From Triplophysa rosa (lineage: Eukaryota > Chordata > Actinopteri > Cypriniformes > Nemacheilidae): a DNA stretch of 64,000 bases. Positions 1 to 18,236 of this stretch are shown here, one piece after another. The translations under genes and the position numbers were made by a program. The DNA lies in NCBI RefSeq assembly GCF_024868665.1, contig NC_079901.1, forward strand, positions 4,953,912-5,017,911, read 5' to 3'. The notes beneath the pieces are model-generated. The model worked only from the letters and a program-made list of their open reading frames with translations. It made no database searches and was not told the DNA's origin. The first letter of the stretch is position 1. Every line of letters begins with the position of its first letter.

Positions 1-3000
1 GCAAGTTTATCCCTTACTATGGAACTCTAGTGCTATTACCCTCACTCTCTCTCTCTCTCACCTGTGTGTCTAGTTATTTAAATCTGTATCTTATTTTCTA
101 TAAGTAAAGCATACAAAAATTGTATGAACCCTAACCCTACCCCTTTAAAAAAACTTCACAAATATGATAGACATTGCTACCTCAGATAGGAAGCTACTTC
201 CTACATGACCATGCTCGATGTCTGGGGCTTGTAAGGGATTAATTGTTTCTAGCAATACCAAACGAGACTATCCTGATGGTTTTGAATAAATTGTTGTACA
301 GCATTTCAACAGTTAATCAATCTTAAAGTGATTGTATCTAAATCTGCCTGTTATTAATAAGCCAATAACATTTTAGGCCAGACGTAGAGACTTTAAACAA
401 GACCACAAATAAAACAGGACTAACGACACCTGAAACGCAAAAAATCTGTTGTTTTCACCCTTCCAAAAGAAAGCAGTGAGTTTCATCTTTACTTTTACGC
501 ATTTATTGGCTCTGTAATACGTTTTTATTTACTGCGTGCAGAAGCTGTGCCTAAGTGATCGATAGAAATTGAGATCGAATTATAACCTTTAATTCAAGCA
601 ACACCTCCACTTCCTTTTTTACCGGAAGAAACATTCAAAGTGGAATAAAAAAAATGTAAAAACGATTTACTGATTCAGTGCTTGTATAAATTGAAAATAT
701 TGTTGAATTAAAAAAAGACGAATTAATTTATTAATGCTTGTTGGACACGTTGGTTTGGAATGAGCTTCAAATGATCCTGTTAAATCAATCTATTAACACT
801 TTCGGTTACTATTTCATTCAAAGTGTTGCTGTAATTGTATCTTTTCGCTCCACTTTCAATTGAAAGAAATTGATCCGCTAATGTAATCCAGAATCGATTG
901 TTGCATATTTCAATCATCCTCTCCCTGAGCTTTGAGACCCGTGAGTTACAGATAACAAACACATAGGCCTACCGTATATATTTCTAAAATAATCTTATAG
1001 GACACATTCTGACATTTGTTATTATCTTGCCTTTAACTGTTTTTAATTGTTTAATTTTTAACAGTATTTTAATAAGTAAAGGCTTATTCACTAGTAGCCA
1101 CATTTCATAGCCTACATAAAATAATTGAACTGGTGTAATTAGTAACTAGTAAATAATATGATAACCATGGAGAATTATGAAATTCTTTGTCAATGTCAAT
1201 ACGATGCTTACAAATTTAGCAAATCTATTTTTCACTAATCAAGTTATAATTAAGTAACTAAAAAAAGTATTATTATTAATAATATTAATATATCTGTTGT
1301 TGTGTTGACAACAACAACTAATAGTAATAATCGTACAAATGTTAAAACATCTGCTTTTTAACATTTGGTAATATCTAATATTTAACTTTTTTAAAAGTTG
1401 CATTTGAACTATTAGCTACTCAAAGTAAAGTGATGTGTGCATTTTATTGAACTTTTTCTGCAAAACAAAAAAAAATGTTATCACGCAATGAATATAACAG
1501 AACAAGATATCAATGCGTAAACATTTACAGTATTATTTAATTTAAAAATATGTTTAAATTACAAACACTAATTCTATGTTTTTAATAACCTGCCCTGTTA
1601 ATGTTTGACTCTGTATTGATCGGCGCTGCAGTTTGTAGTGACATTACAGTGCTCATTTGCCTTTGATTCATATTTAAAATAAAATGGCCTTAAAACGGTC
1701 CTTCACATATAAAAATAATTAATGATTTGAGGAAAGTTCAGGGGCAGAAGTCTTTAAATAACTGAATATTCTTTGTGAGGCACCAGCCCCATTAAGAAAT
1801 GTTAAACGAAGAGACTTTAATAATCGATATTTTGTGCATTGGCACTGCCTTCTCTGTCTTTAAGTCCATCTTTATCGGGTAATAAGATAAATCATAGTGA
1901 AACTAAAATTCAAATGTAAATAAAATTTGTTTTAAAAAATGTAACGACGATTTTTTTTCTTTTAGATTTTTCGGACGTCTAATAGGCCTATCTATATTTT
2001 AGCTTTAAATTTTTATTTATTTATTATTATTTAGCTGCATATTTGTTAAACAATAGTCTATCAGCATATCATTCTAGATTTAACTATAATTATTATTATT
2101 GTCAGTCTAAAAATATAAGTTTTATTTAATTTAATTACATTTTGTGGGATTGACATATTTTGCGTTTCTTTCCAGACATTACCAATTAATCGTGTCACCA
2201 CTCATTTCAACAGTTAAAAGATATGCACACTTTCAGGGGCAAGGAGAGACGTAGGTAGGCCTCAACAGAAAGACCCTTCATAACCCCCCACACACGCGGA
2301 CGCACACACGCACACCGCTGGGCACGTCACGGAGACACGAGTGCGAATGAAAAATATCGACCACCATGAGAATGTGCGCAGATGTGGCTTGCTGCTAAAT
2401 TTCGTGCTTGAATACGATCTTTTCATCAAATTAATGGTCGACGCTGATAATGCAAAGCTGCACTCTATGGCTGGCCATTTTTGTTTGTGTGAAAACAAAC
2501 CATACTTTAGCGTGCCAGAGAGCTTATCCATCTATAGCTTACTACTGTAAATTTCGGAAAATTTGTATAAACTTGTAATATGCTACAATAACTATAATAT
2601 AGGCTTTACAATAGGTGTAATATATAATGTTATTATTAATCTGTTTTATTGATTTTATTTCCCATTTAACACATTTTTATCTTCTTGAGAATAACGACTG
2701 GAAACACCTTTGAATATATGATTTCTTTTACTACAGTCCTAGTAAATATTCTAGTAATTATTAAAAGTGAGGCGTATGGTCTGGTGTCCACAGTTGTCAA
2801 ATCGTCACTAACTATCCGAGTTGACTTCTAATTTCTAGCAATTTAATTTGTAAATTTTTCTGTCCATTTTAACTCGTTAATCTGGGTGGTATTGTTCTTG
2901 ACCCTGACAGATGTATGTGTGTTTTGTCACTAAGCAGGTCCCTAAGAATCAAGGAAAAGTATGAAAAAGTTAATCTCTCGCCTCCACCGCAGCTGTTAGC

Positions 3001-4258
3001 TTCAGGAGTCTTGAAGCGTCACCTTTGACATGTCCCCAACGAGCGCGAGCGGGGGCCAAAGGCAGGGGCCACAGGACTGACCGCTGCAAGCTGTCACTAC
3101 ACCCGGGTTTGGACGCTTTCGCCGGGCCCCTAACTGTCCGGTTATCTCGTTCTCTCGCTTGACTGCATATGAAACTGACTTTCTGGAGTCGAATTTAATT
3201 GTAAACATTGTGAGGTCTTGCAAAGTGATATCTTTGCGTGAGGGGAGAGGGGGCTTTATAACTGCACTAATAATGTAATGTTTATGTTACGCCAACTCTC
3301 AAAAACGCCTACATACGAATTTAATATGATATCTGTTGTTATTACATTGTGAATTGTATTGCTCTTATTTCTTCAATATATATTAACATGTACGCATATA
3401 CACATCTCAATTGTTAGTCGTTTTGAATAGAAGCGTCTGTTAAATTATTAAATGTAGGTGTAAATTTTATGTGTTATTTTGTTTTCTGTTCAGACGGATT
3501 TTTGAGCTGACAACTACTCTACATAAAAGGTGTTTTCATTGACTGTATGTATTTAGCTAAATAAATGAGGGTCCTGCTCATTTAGGCGCAGAATGAAGTT
3601 CACTCATGAAAGGTAATGTGCTGTGTCATTATTCTGCCAGGCCACGGAAGCGGGACACACTCCTGATGGCTTGGTTCGTTACTCTTTATAGCACAACAAT
3701 AGAAACATCTGTCCAGCCTTTCTCTGCCTATTACCAATCCGTCCGTGCCTGAACCCCCTATAAACTCCAACTCTGCATGGAACACAATGACTCACATTCA
3801 ACAGTCTGTACTTTAATTCTTGAATTTCTGAAATAAAAAAGTGTACATTCTAAAAAAAAACTCAGAGTGTGTCAATTGATTTTTGTCCATTTGAGGTCGT
3901 GACGCATTTTATTTTTTCCTTGTGCTTTCATATATTTTACACATTATTGAAATCGCCTAAATGTGTGAACACTTATCTTCAGATTGAATATCCCAGGTGA
4001 ACCAAGAAATGTGTTTACTGCATGCAGCGCATTAAGGAGGTTCTCCAAAACAAAAAGCCCTTATTTTATGCATTCATAATAATAGTCTTGGATTAGACTT
4101 CATGTAATCGTTTAAATGAGGTACAATTAAAACACTTAATTTCCGAAACCATTTATTCATGCTTTGGTACATTAGTTTGTCTGAGGTCATTCAAGCTATG
4201 TCCAGAAGGAGGTATTCCTATCTGGAATAGAAAATAGGGTGAAACGTCCTTAATGCCT
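1..4258. other. Intergenic DNA upstream of onecut1
   Basis: No convincing gene is visible. Most of the stretch is AT-rich with short homopolymer runs. Four islands have more balanced composition and little low complexity, about 1600-1740, 2220-2540, 3000-3240 and 3600-3790. Short open frames of 60 to 89 codons occur here on both strands but none has a recognisable domain or a partner exon. Genes for developmental regulators such as onecut1 are often flanked by conserved non-coding enhancers, so these islands are candidates for that role; this is inference from composition and position only. A degenerate copy of the fish LINE/SINE tail motif (aagcgtctgttaaat) is near 3431. Confidence 0.5.
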
Positions 4259-4591
4259 GACGTCAGAGGGCTGGGAGCAGCGCGCGTGCGCGGGAGCGCG
4301 GAGCGGCAGCCGCAGCGCTGAGCTGAGAGCGAAACAACAGCAGACATGGCAAGAGATGGCGAGGGACGCGAGCACACTGACACCATGCACTGCTGAAGGG
4401 ACGGGGGCCTTAACATCTGAGGAAAAATACGAAACTTTATAACACGAAAAGAGAAAAAAAGAAAAAAGAAAGAAAAAATACTCGAGATTAGAGAGACACT
4501 AAAAACCTAACTTTATTTTCAATGAGCGCACTTCTGTGGACACAGCTCCGCTATATCAGATAGATGATTTGTCCACTCGCTTGCACGTATA
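4259..4591 (+). promoter_or_regulatory. onecut1: onecut1 proximal promoter and 5' UTR region
   Basis: A GC-rich block with many CpG dinucleotides spans about 4259-4330, in contrast to AT-rich DNA on both sides. It is followed by a purine-rich stretch (4440-4500) leading to the onecut1 start codon. No clear TATA box is seen next to the CpG block, which fits a CpG-type vertebrate promoter. The transcription start cannot be fixed from sequence alone. Two upstream ATGs lie in this leader and are listed separately. Confidence 0.55.
4346..4396 (+). other. Upstream ORF in onecut1 leader, 16 codons
   Basis: An ATG at 4346 opens a 16-codon frame (MARDGEGREHTDTMHC) ending with TGA at 4394-4396, about 195 bases before the main onecut1 start. 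It could lower translation of onecut1 if the transcript begins upstream of it. Whether it is inside the mRNA is not known from sequence. Confidence 0.3.
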
Positions 4592-9293
<4,702 letters not shown>

Positions 9294-9680
9294 TGGAGTA
9301 ACGGCTGCTTAATGACAAAAAAAAACTTCGGTGGAAAAGCTTTAAACAAAGAACACTTAACAAAAGACAATTTTAGACAGCATTTTGCCCTTAAAACTTG
9401 TACAAAACCGATATTTATAATATCCAAAGAGAAAACACCAAAGACTCGCATTTAGGACTTTGTTCGTCCGTGTCTGACATACTGCAAAAAAGAAGTTACA
9501 CTCCAATCACTGGTCGTACTCATCTCAACAAACTCCCCAACCTGCGTCTCTTTTAACGTAACCCATTGCTTTCAAGGACCTTTTTCTCGTCAACAATTGG
9601 ACATTGTCTTAAACGTGGAAAGATTGTTATTTACGTTGATGTCAGAATCTACACATGACCTGCAGGTGTAATGCCTGATG

Positions 9681-9681
<1 letters not shown>

Positions 9682-9757
<76 letters not shown>
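9682..9757. repeat. (CA)n microsatellite
   Basis: A clean CA dinucleotide run of about 76 bases downstream of onecut1, probably in its 3' UTR. Confidence 0.97.
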
Positions 9758-9759
<2 letters not shown>

Positions 9760-10391
9760 ACTGTGTGTCTGTAAACATCCCTCAATGTCATAGGGCACTC
9801 AAATCTAGCCGCAGGGATGCGTAAATATAGCTGATGGAGAATCTTGACATAGGTTGCCCTGATTGTCACCCTCAGGATTGTGCTTTCTTCCTATTTGTTA
9901 GAAAAGTTACTAAGGAACCCGAAAATACATATGCGCTTGCCATCTTGACTTCTCAATCACAGATGGTGCAACCAAAGAAACATGTGTATTTTTCAATCAG
10001 GCCAAACTTTTGACTCCCCTCCTCATGTGGTAATGTGGACGGAGGGTACTTCTGCATTTAACATATGATTAGATCTGCCATTTTTCCTTTAATCACTGGT
10101 AAGATATGCCTTTGTGAGTGTGCATCCCCAGTCCGTTCATGTGATTATTTCAGGGAGATGTTTTGCTAGCTTGAACCTGCCTTTTTAACCTGTATTTTAA
10201 ATATTTTAATGCCAGTGGCTAAAAACCAAAGATAAAGTGACATCAACCAGCACCTGTCATCATTTCATATTCATTTCCATCTGGGGAACTATGGGGTTAT
10301 TATTCTTATGGATTTCTCAGATACTTCTGGATGAAATATGTAATCATTTAGTATAGTTGTTAGCTTTGTCTGGAGCAAATGTGTATGCACG

Positions 10392-10510
10392 TTAAAGGTG
10401 CTGTAAGCGATTTTTTTGGCTGCCCTAGTCCCTTCAACCGCGTGTCTTCTCTTCAAAACGCCGCCCTCAAAAAATCAGTTTGCTGTAAACCAACCTGATG
10501 TAATCTAATT
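10392..10510 (+). repeat. Fragment of a TTAA-type fish repeat
   Basis: TTAA at 10392-10395 is followed by AGGTGCTGTAAGCGAT, a start seen in a widespread teleost repeat. The matching right end is not found, so this looks like a truncated copy. Confidence 0.4.
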
Positions 10511-12760
10511 CATTAACTGAATGCAGAGCTGTTCCGAGACAAGCCGATTCCTCAGGATGCTTATTTCAGTCCCTTACAACAATCCCTTACAATACATTTA
10601 ACAGTCATTAGATGAGAAATTCAGGTTGTTTTGTTTTTCAAAAGTTTCCACTGTTCTCACCATGAGCTGCATTCATTTCCCATCCACTTGGATGTCATAT
10701 GTCCATTCATTTAGCTTAATTTCTCATTGAGATCACGCTGAACGAAAGCCTAAGCTTCATTTTAACTGCATCAATCATGACAACCACCGCAATGTCCCCA
10801 GAACCCAGTAGAGAAACTAAAGCGTGTTCTATGCATTTCACAACTAGGAAGAAAGACTATGATCCTGAGGCAGGGTAATGTGTTAAGAGACTCATTCAGA
10901 CTCACAAGATATCTGGCCTCGTTGTCTCTTGTGGCGTAGTTTAGCTTTAACATATATTTGGTATTTACGACTATTGTGACATCGAAGCATATATAAATGA
11001 GCGCTCATGTAGAAAAGACGAAAAAACAACAAAACACATTAAGACCTGCTGATATTTATAGTGTGAACCAAAGATGCTACCTCAGTCCGTTTCCATTCGT
11101 GATTTCTATCAAAGTAATGATACCAAAGAATACCAAAGATTTGTTCTCTTTGCACGGCCTAAATGAATGATAAGGTGGATGAATAGATGGTGTTTTCCAG
11201 CCCTCCCTCCTGTCCTCCCTCTTGTCCTCCCTCTTTCCTTTGCTCTCTCTCTCTCTTTTGCTCATATGTGCTTGTATAACAGCGCCCTCGGCAGACATGT
11301 GTTAAACTCACAGGACGAGTGCCTTGCTTGAACCAAAGTGTTAAACCGCCGTTAACCTCCCACCTTTTAACTCTCGGAATACCTCAGCCTGTGGAAGGGC
11401 CACTGACGAAGAAACATAAAGGAATATCTCTTCTCTCTCACCGTGGTGCTTTTGCCAGTGCAACCATGCAATGAAAACATACCAAAGGAATTTCTCTTGC
11501 TTTCTCCGACTCTTTTGCTGACAAACCAAAGCTCCACCTCCCTTTTAAGCCACTTGCCCCGCCCCCTCGCCACGTCACTTGTGGGTGCGTCCACCAATTA
11601 GGCCGTGCACGTCTTTACTAATATCTGAATACCTCATAGTAATAAGTTTTCACTGTTCTGTTGTATAGAGAGTTTATGTGATAAAGGCAGAACTGAACTA
11701 GTTTGGTAATCGTAGATGTTTCTTCTTCTTCGAAAAAAGCTTTATGAGTATTTATTTTGACGGTTTTGGCTAAAGTGCTCAGTTTTGGTCACCAAAGGCG
11801 AGTTTCCGTGATAGCAGACTGAAACTCACGGGAAGGACAAGAGAAGCTTATTTTTTATTAAAGCCTTGTGTTATTCCGATACTCTATTACGATACGACTA
11901 TTGTTTTTTACAGGGTAAAACCAACTGCTGTGATACTGTGTGTCTACGTTCACTTTCTTCTACTAGCGTGTTGTGATTTCTGTTAATTTAATTGCATTTT
12001 GTATCGCCTAATCTCTGTTTTAATTTATGTATTTGTAGAAAATATAGATTTGTACATAGTAGGTTTTTGGAAAAAACGAAACAAAAACGAAACAAAAATG
12101 GACATTCATTTTTATGTTACAGCCTTATGTCAGAACTGTAGATATATGGATAAATTTCCATTCCTCTTTGTTTGTATGTTAGCTGGCACTTTGGCCCATG
12201 TACAAAACACTGCCCAAGATCCGTATGGTCCGCCCGCAGAGGACTGACCTCTCTCCGTTGCGGCGCAGATGGAAAAAGCAGTGTGTGATGTTTTTTATTT
12301 GATTTTTTTATTTAAATGCTCTGAATGATTTGTCCTTTGTATTTCAAATCATTGTTTTATGGGTATTGCTGCACATCCAAAGATTTTTAAAACAAACCAA
12401 AAAGTGTGTGGGGGAGGGGTGGGAGGGCAGAGAGAAAGTAGTGTAATTTTTCAAAAGCACTGATGTTTGTGAGGTCTTTTGCTGTCTGCACGGGTATGAA
12501 CCAGTAGTGGGCATAGTAGGCCAACATAGACGAGCTTAGTTCAATCTAGCCGGGCATTTCCTGCTAAATGGTACAATCTGAGGCTTTCAGGACAGAGGGC
12601 TGCAAGTCCTGCACACTTTGCTGTGTCAGGCACCAACTGGGTGGAGCCTAGACTGTGGGTGGGGTCTTAAGGCAGCAGGTCTGCCATGAGCGGGGCAGTA
12701 GTTCTATCTGATACCTGCCAATTTTGGTGCAAATGTGTATTCTGACAATGAGCAAAGTCT

Positions 12761-12808
12761 AATAAATCTGCAACGAAAACAGGAATTGGTGTGTGCATGT
12801 GTGGGGAG
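12761..12808 (+). terminator. onecut1: Candidate polyadenylation site of onecut1
   Basis: AATAAA at 12761-12766 is followed 20 bases later by a GU-rich stretch (12787-12808), the usual arrangement of cleavage and polyadenylation signals. A second AATAAA at 13901-13906 is an alternative. Confidence 0.45.
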
Positions 12809-14891
12809 GGCAAACGTAAAAGGTTTCAGGTAAAAGGTTTTGTGTGGACCTTCTGCACAACAAGAGGCACCAAGCGGAATTTTAAAAAAAAGACTGTTTT
12901 CAAAGAAATGACCATTAGCATTGCCAAGCGAGCATCCCCAGACGCTGCCATCTTTGCTTGCATAAGATTGTGTTGAAAATTCTCCAAACAAGTCAGACAT
13001 CTGTAAATGATCTACTATAATATAGTGATTTTTTTATATAATGCTTGAACAATGTTTGATCAGAACGACTACGCGTGTATTTTCCCTGCTTTATGACCTC
13101 AGATTCAGGCAAACAGTTTATCCCACAGCATTGGTTAAACCAAACAAACAGACTGCAGTTCCATTTGGTGCCGCAGCAATTACACACCTTTGGATGCCTG
13201 TGTTTGTGAGTGTCCGCTTTGGATGGAGGATATCACAGAACGGAGAGAATGAAGCAGTATTACGTCCCTTTACATTAGCAGGATTGAATATAAAGCCCAC
13301 GATAGCAGAGCTGTTCATCTCGCTGTGCTGTACAATCAGAGTTGTTTTGTTTATTGTATTAGGTTTGCTGGCCAAGAGTTTCTTGTATGCCACTCAAGAG
13401 ACGTCTGTCAGATGCAGCGTCTCTAGTGTTGGTTTTCTAGAACAGTAATGAGTGTCATCTCAAACCCTATGGTGAGTCAAGAGCCTCTCTACCCAGAACC
13501 CCTCCTAAACCACAGAGTCAAAGACACAGAGCTGTTCATTTGACAGTCCGCGTGCTCTCAAAAACACCACTAGGTCGAGTGGCACAGAACACACCCTTCT
13601 CTTTCCAAACCCTAAGCCCCGCCGCTAATGTAGTGTCTAGCTTAGATAGCTTGATGTATGTGAATGTTGGGATTGCTCTAATCATTAATTCCTATCCCAG
13701 TTGGTTGTCGTGGAAAAGGAGTTCCTATTTGATAGAAGGCTTGGCTCTGCGTGCCGTATAATACTGAGAGCGCCTAAGACAATCAGCTGGAAAACAAAAT
13801 CATGTTTTCGTTTTTTGATATTTATTTTTTGTAGGTCCAAGAGGGACTACTTCCAGTGATGATTATTATAAAGAAGGAGTAAGGTTTTGATAAACTGAAA
13901 AATAAACTTGCTGACATTTTCTTTTGCAAAACTAGTGTGCTCGTTCCATTTCAGACAGTGCATCTTGTATCAAGCTGATTCTGTTTTAACGCTTTTCTTT
14001 ATTCTCTTTCGGCCTGTTTTCTCTGTACGTTGTGTCTGTTTCAGTGGAGGAATGCAGTAGGTATTACTCTCAGGTTGTAATGCGTCTTGCTCTTCATTTC
14101 AAATTCTGACCTTTTGAACTGTTTGGTTTATTTCCTCTTTCTTCTTTTTCCTGTTAGCTACTGTTCTCTATGCCGTGCAATATCATCTTCTGTGTTTGCT
14201 AAGCAAGAAAAAAAAAGAAAAAAAGATGCAAGTTATGATGTCACCATGCTTTTTTCAGTGTTAAAATGTTTCAGCATTTCTGTAGTCACAAAAATGTAGA
14301 AAATAAAAAGGTTGGGTTTTCCAGCACATCACAACCAGACCTTTTGAAGTCCTTGTCTTTCATTCGTTCTAAATTTATATTCAACAAAGACCAGAAAGAA
14401 TATTGACATTTTACTAACTCGTTTCCTTAGAAAAATACCTTTGTTTGCTACCACACTCTAAAAAAAACAGTGCATATATAGCACTAAAAGTGGTTCTTGG
14501 CTCGTAATCAGCTGGGTATGATGACTTATATCAAACTTTGGAAATAAGAAGCAAGACAACCAATTTAAGCTTCAATAGCATTAACAGTTAGCAAGTAAAC
14601 CGTAAATAAGTAACTTTCAGAGATATGTTATTGATTTTGAAATAAGAAATAAAAGCTGTAAAAGAACCATTTTTGGCACCCTAAAGAATAATTTCCTCAG
14701 AGGTTCTTATATTTCTTTCTTCACTGTAAAGAACCTTTTGTGAAACAGAACGGTTGGTTCTTCAGATATGAAAGTTTCTTTTTGTAGGGTGGCCATACGT
14801 GCAATTTTTCCCGGACACGTACTGGCCAGGATTTATGGAACCATTCAGCCAAAAATGGTCCCTCTATGGTACCGTGAATCACCTTATTTAA
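12809..14891. other. Intergenic DNA with repeat fragments
   Basis: No gene is recognised. 14450-14770 carries fragments typical of fish interspersed repeats (aaagaacc and ggttctt motifs in both orientations around 14490-14510 and 14650-14765). The remainder is unassigned. Confidence 0.5.
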
Positions 14892-16271
14892 TATGGAATG
14901 CCAAAATTGACAATATTAAAAATAAATAAATACAAAAATAAATCCATGAAGAAATGTAAAAAAGCTCAAATAAATGAGTATTTGTGCTTTTATTTCCTTA
15001 TTTATGTGTAATTATATATTTTTCCACGTTTATTTATTTTTTCATTTATTTATTTATACAATCATTTATTTCCACTTTTATTTATTTCCACATTTATTCA
15101 TGTATATATGTATTTATTCCTACATTTATTTATTTTCACATTTATTTATTTCTACATTTATTTATTTATGTATTTCTGTGTCTGTATGCTAATGAGTGGG
15201 GCGTGTTTCACCTCAGACATTAGCAATCGATCTCAGAGCGGCGGTGCTGAAGCTTTGAGGCCACAGTGACACCTTGTGGTGTGACCAAACGAAACGAGTT
15301 TGGCTAAGTTGCATAGAGAAGGCAATCTAGTCATTAAATATCACCCTAACTGTATGTAGATAGGGTTACCACACATAGCCTACATATACTTTATTAGGGA
15401 CATGGCCGTAAAACATTATCCGGTGGAGATTTCTAAAATGTCTTGGCGCACATGAACAGAAACTGCACAACAACAGGTCTGCTATGAGACACTTGGAAGA
15501 AGACACTTGGCAATGGAAACGCGTGAAATTATCCAAATCACATTTAATGTAAATGCGCTGGATGGAGCTGATAAGAGCTTGAGTTGTTTGTCAATGAGAC
15601 TCGCACCCACCAGCTCAGAACGTCGAGAGAAACCAGCGCATTTCACTGAAGTCTACACAAGCATTATGATCAATGCGTTTGAAACGCGACTGCAAATACA
15701 GTTTACATTCGGGTTTCTTAATTTTGCAATGCATAACACGTGGCATTTCGAATGCTTAAAATATAACGCATATTTCACAGATGCTGCTCTTAGATACTGA
15801 TTAATCAAAAGTCATCAATTGGATTTAGGGATCCGGGATTAAATCAAACAAAAGTGCATGCTCATGTTAATGCAGTGAGACACGCATCTCACGCCATCAT
15901 CATGCCCATTCAAACAGCACCGTTAGGTAGCCTATATTTACACAGACTGCTTAACCTTTACACTTTAGTTACAGTGGCATAAAAGCCATTATGAGATTAA
16001 TATTTTAAATGTAACATTCTGAATATATAAATATGAAATTGTGGAATCAATGAAATGATACGCGTAAATATGAAACTAAAACAGCCAGTAGGTGGCGGCA
16101 AGTCACCCTCTTAACGAGTGAGTTGAATCATTGATTCAGCCGATTCCTTAAAAGTACTGATTGGTTCAGTAAGGAAACACCACGTGTTGCTCGGCGGCGC
16201 GTGCAGCTGGAATTTAGGCGAAACAGCAATATATATATATGTTTATAATATATAATATCTGATCTGTTTTA
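14892..16271 (+). repeat. Left arm of the large inverted repeat
   Basis: Outer part is rich in TTTATTTA-type repeats (about 14960-15180). The middle holds a 97-codon frame (15507-15800) and the inner part ends near an AT dinucleotide run and ATCTGTTTTA. The matching frame in the right arm differs by one residue. Confidence 0.9.
15507..15800 (+). CDS. Unrecognised 97-codon frame in left arm
   Basis: The frame starts MAMETREIIQ and ends FTDAALRY. The copy in the other arm (20174-20467, minus) has Cys for Arg at residue 6 and is otherwise the same length. I recognise no family. Keeping a frame in both arms is expected simply from their recent common origin, so coding is doubtful. Confidence 0.15.
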   Translation: MAMETREIIQITFNVNALDGADKSLSCLSMRLAPTSSERREKPAHFTEVYTSIMINAFETRLQIQFTFGFLNFAMHNTWHFECLKYNAYFTDAALRY

Positions 16272-17714
16272 CAAAAAGTGTGTGTGTGTGTGTGTGTGGA
16301 ACATGAAACTACACCGTGGCCTCCCGCTGGTGTTTTAATACTTATTTTTATACATTAAATGATAGCCTGCATTTATACTGATTTTTAAAAAATAGATTGA
16401 TGTCTATTCATGATTCATGTCTATTTTTGCCTGTTACTTTATATAATTATCTACAATTCTTTGAATGCTATTAAACCACCTTCCTGTTTTCTCTTCCCAT
16501 TGTCCATTTATTCTTCACATGTTGTTTGATTGAAGACTTTATTTCACTCTTACTATACTTTATCTGCATTCCTATGTCTTTTTTGTGGCTTCCTTTGCAT
16601 ACTCAACTAAATGTCCTTTTACTCCAACATAAGCTGGTACCCAACAGAAAGACATTAATGCCCATCATCTAAATCCTGTTTAAAGAATCTTAATCAACAT
16701 ATCTGATCTGATTTCTGAATTACGTGTTTTAATTGTAATTAAAGATGAACTTGGATCAGATCATACAAGTGTCCTTAATGGGTTTCTTCAACATGCTGCA
16801 ATGCCAGCAGAATTGCTCGTATTTCACCAGTGTACAGTATATTGGAGGGACCGGTGCCGTGGCTTCACCTTACTTCAAATATAAATACTTTTATGTGGTT
16901 TTGACAAATATTAATCAATTATTATTCACAATTAACACCAACCTTTTCTGATACAGAAAGTAGAGAATAATTCATGGTTTAAGTCTCTAATGAATGCTTA
17001 GGCTCTCTCTTCCTGCTAGGTCAGTGTTACTGTGCAAAGGGACTTCTTATCATCATCTACGAAAAACATCTTCTGTTAACACACTCTACCCTTGAGGAGG
17101 TTGTGTATGTGTGATATTATTGTTTCAGGAAAGTGAGAAAGAGTGGAAAATCACGAGACAGACATAACGTCATGTTTTGATTCATATTATTGTACATGCC
17201 TGTCATCTTCGATATAGGACTATATGTCCTGTCTCATGACTCAAGAAGTGTTTGAGAGCTTTGTGTTCTTGTTTATCTATTGATGTGAGCTTAATTTACC
17301 CAAGTAATGACGTAGTTAGTTGACTCTGTTAGCTTAAATACTGCATTTTGGATGTAAGGCAGGTCGGCCTGTGGAACTCCTTGAGTGCTGAAGCTGACTT
17401 CTGCTGGCAAACCTACAAACTATTTTTATTCACTAAATTTTATTATATTAATTATATTCCTGACTCTGAGTCTTCTTTCATCATAACTGGTCTACGGGTC
17501 TTTTACTGTAAATCCCCTACAATATTGACAAATTGTTTACTATTCTTTTACTGACTTTGACATTAAATTCTGAGACACTGTATGTCACACCTACTTCTAT
17601 GTTCTTCAAAGCATAGAAAATATTTCAACATAACCATAATTGTCTTCAATGTACACATGTATGTGTTATGTTGAGCATTTGGTTTTGACTTATCCTTATT
17701 GTCCTTATTTAACA
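16272..17714. other. Interior of the large inverted-repeat element, left part
   Basis: Starts with a short GT repeat (16278-16298) and continues as AT-rich sequence with no recognised gene up to the LINE fragment. Confidence 0.5.
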
Positions 17715-18236
17715 TGTCAAACAACCTTGTCCTCAACACCACAAAGACCAATGAGCTAATTGTGGACTACAGGAGGAACAAAATGGACATTCGGCCTCTC
17801 TACATCAGCAGGGACTGTGTGGAGACGGTGACTGCCTTCAAATTCCTGGGCATTAACATTGCAGAGGACCTGTCCTGGGACTCCACTGCACTAGTAAAGA
17901 AGGCCCAGCAGAGACTGTTTCTCCTGAGACTCCTTAAAAAGAACAATCTGAGTGAGGAACTGTTGGTGTCCTTCTACTGCTGCTCCGTAGAGAGCATTTT
18001 AACATCCTGCATTGGTGTATGGTTTGCCAGCTGCACTGTCTGCTGTGGAAAGGAAGTCACTCCAAAGGGTCATTACCACAGCCCAGAGAATCATTGTTCA
18101 CACTCTCCCATCACTGGAGAGACTGCGCAGTTCTCACTGTCTCAAGAAGGCAAGAAATATCCTAAAAAACTCATCTCACCCCGGTCATTCTTTATTTGAA
18201 CTACTGCCCTATAGGCAGGAGGTACAGAACAATTAA
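17699..18236 (+). pseudogene. Reverse transcriptase C-terminal fragment with frameshift
   Basis: Two overlapping plus-strand frames (17699-18199 and 18012-18236) together cover the thumb and C-terminal region of a LINE reverse transcriptase. The catalytic palm with its DD motif and the endonuclease domain are missing. It is non-functional. Confidence 0.8.

Larger units (their letters stand above)
9294..12785 (+). other. onecut1: Probable onecut1 3' UTR
   Basis: About 3.5 kb of non-coding sequence follows the onecut1 stop, with A- and T-runs but no recognisable gene. It contains a CA microsatellite (9682-9757), a fragment of a TTAA-type repeat (10392-10510) and pyrimidine-rich tracts near 11200-11260. 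It is taken to end near the AATAAA at 12761. Long 3' UTRs are common for such regulators; the extent here is inferred. Confidence 0.5.

Noticed and set aside
2262..2550. Overlapping frames of 89 (minus) and 69 (plus) codons
   Set aside because: Both lack domains and overlap on opposite strands; the region may be a non-coding conserved block instead.
9590..9869. Cys-Val repeat frames
   Set aside because: They are translations of the CA microsatellite.
13041..13448. 135-codon plus-strand frame
   Set aside because: No domain, no conserved partner exon, and an overlapping antisense frame of similar size; it lies in intergenic DNA.
14974..15223. Phe/Tyr/Ile-rich hydrophobic frames that look like membrane proteins
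   Set aside because: They arise from TTTATTTA-type low-complexity DNA in the inverted-repeat arm; mirrored frames occur at 20751-21000.
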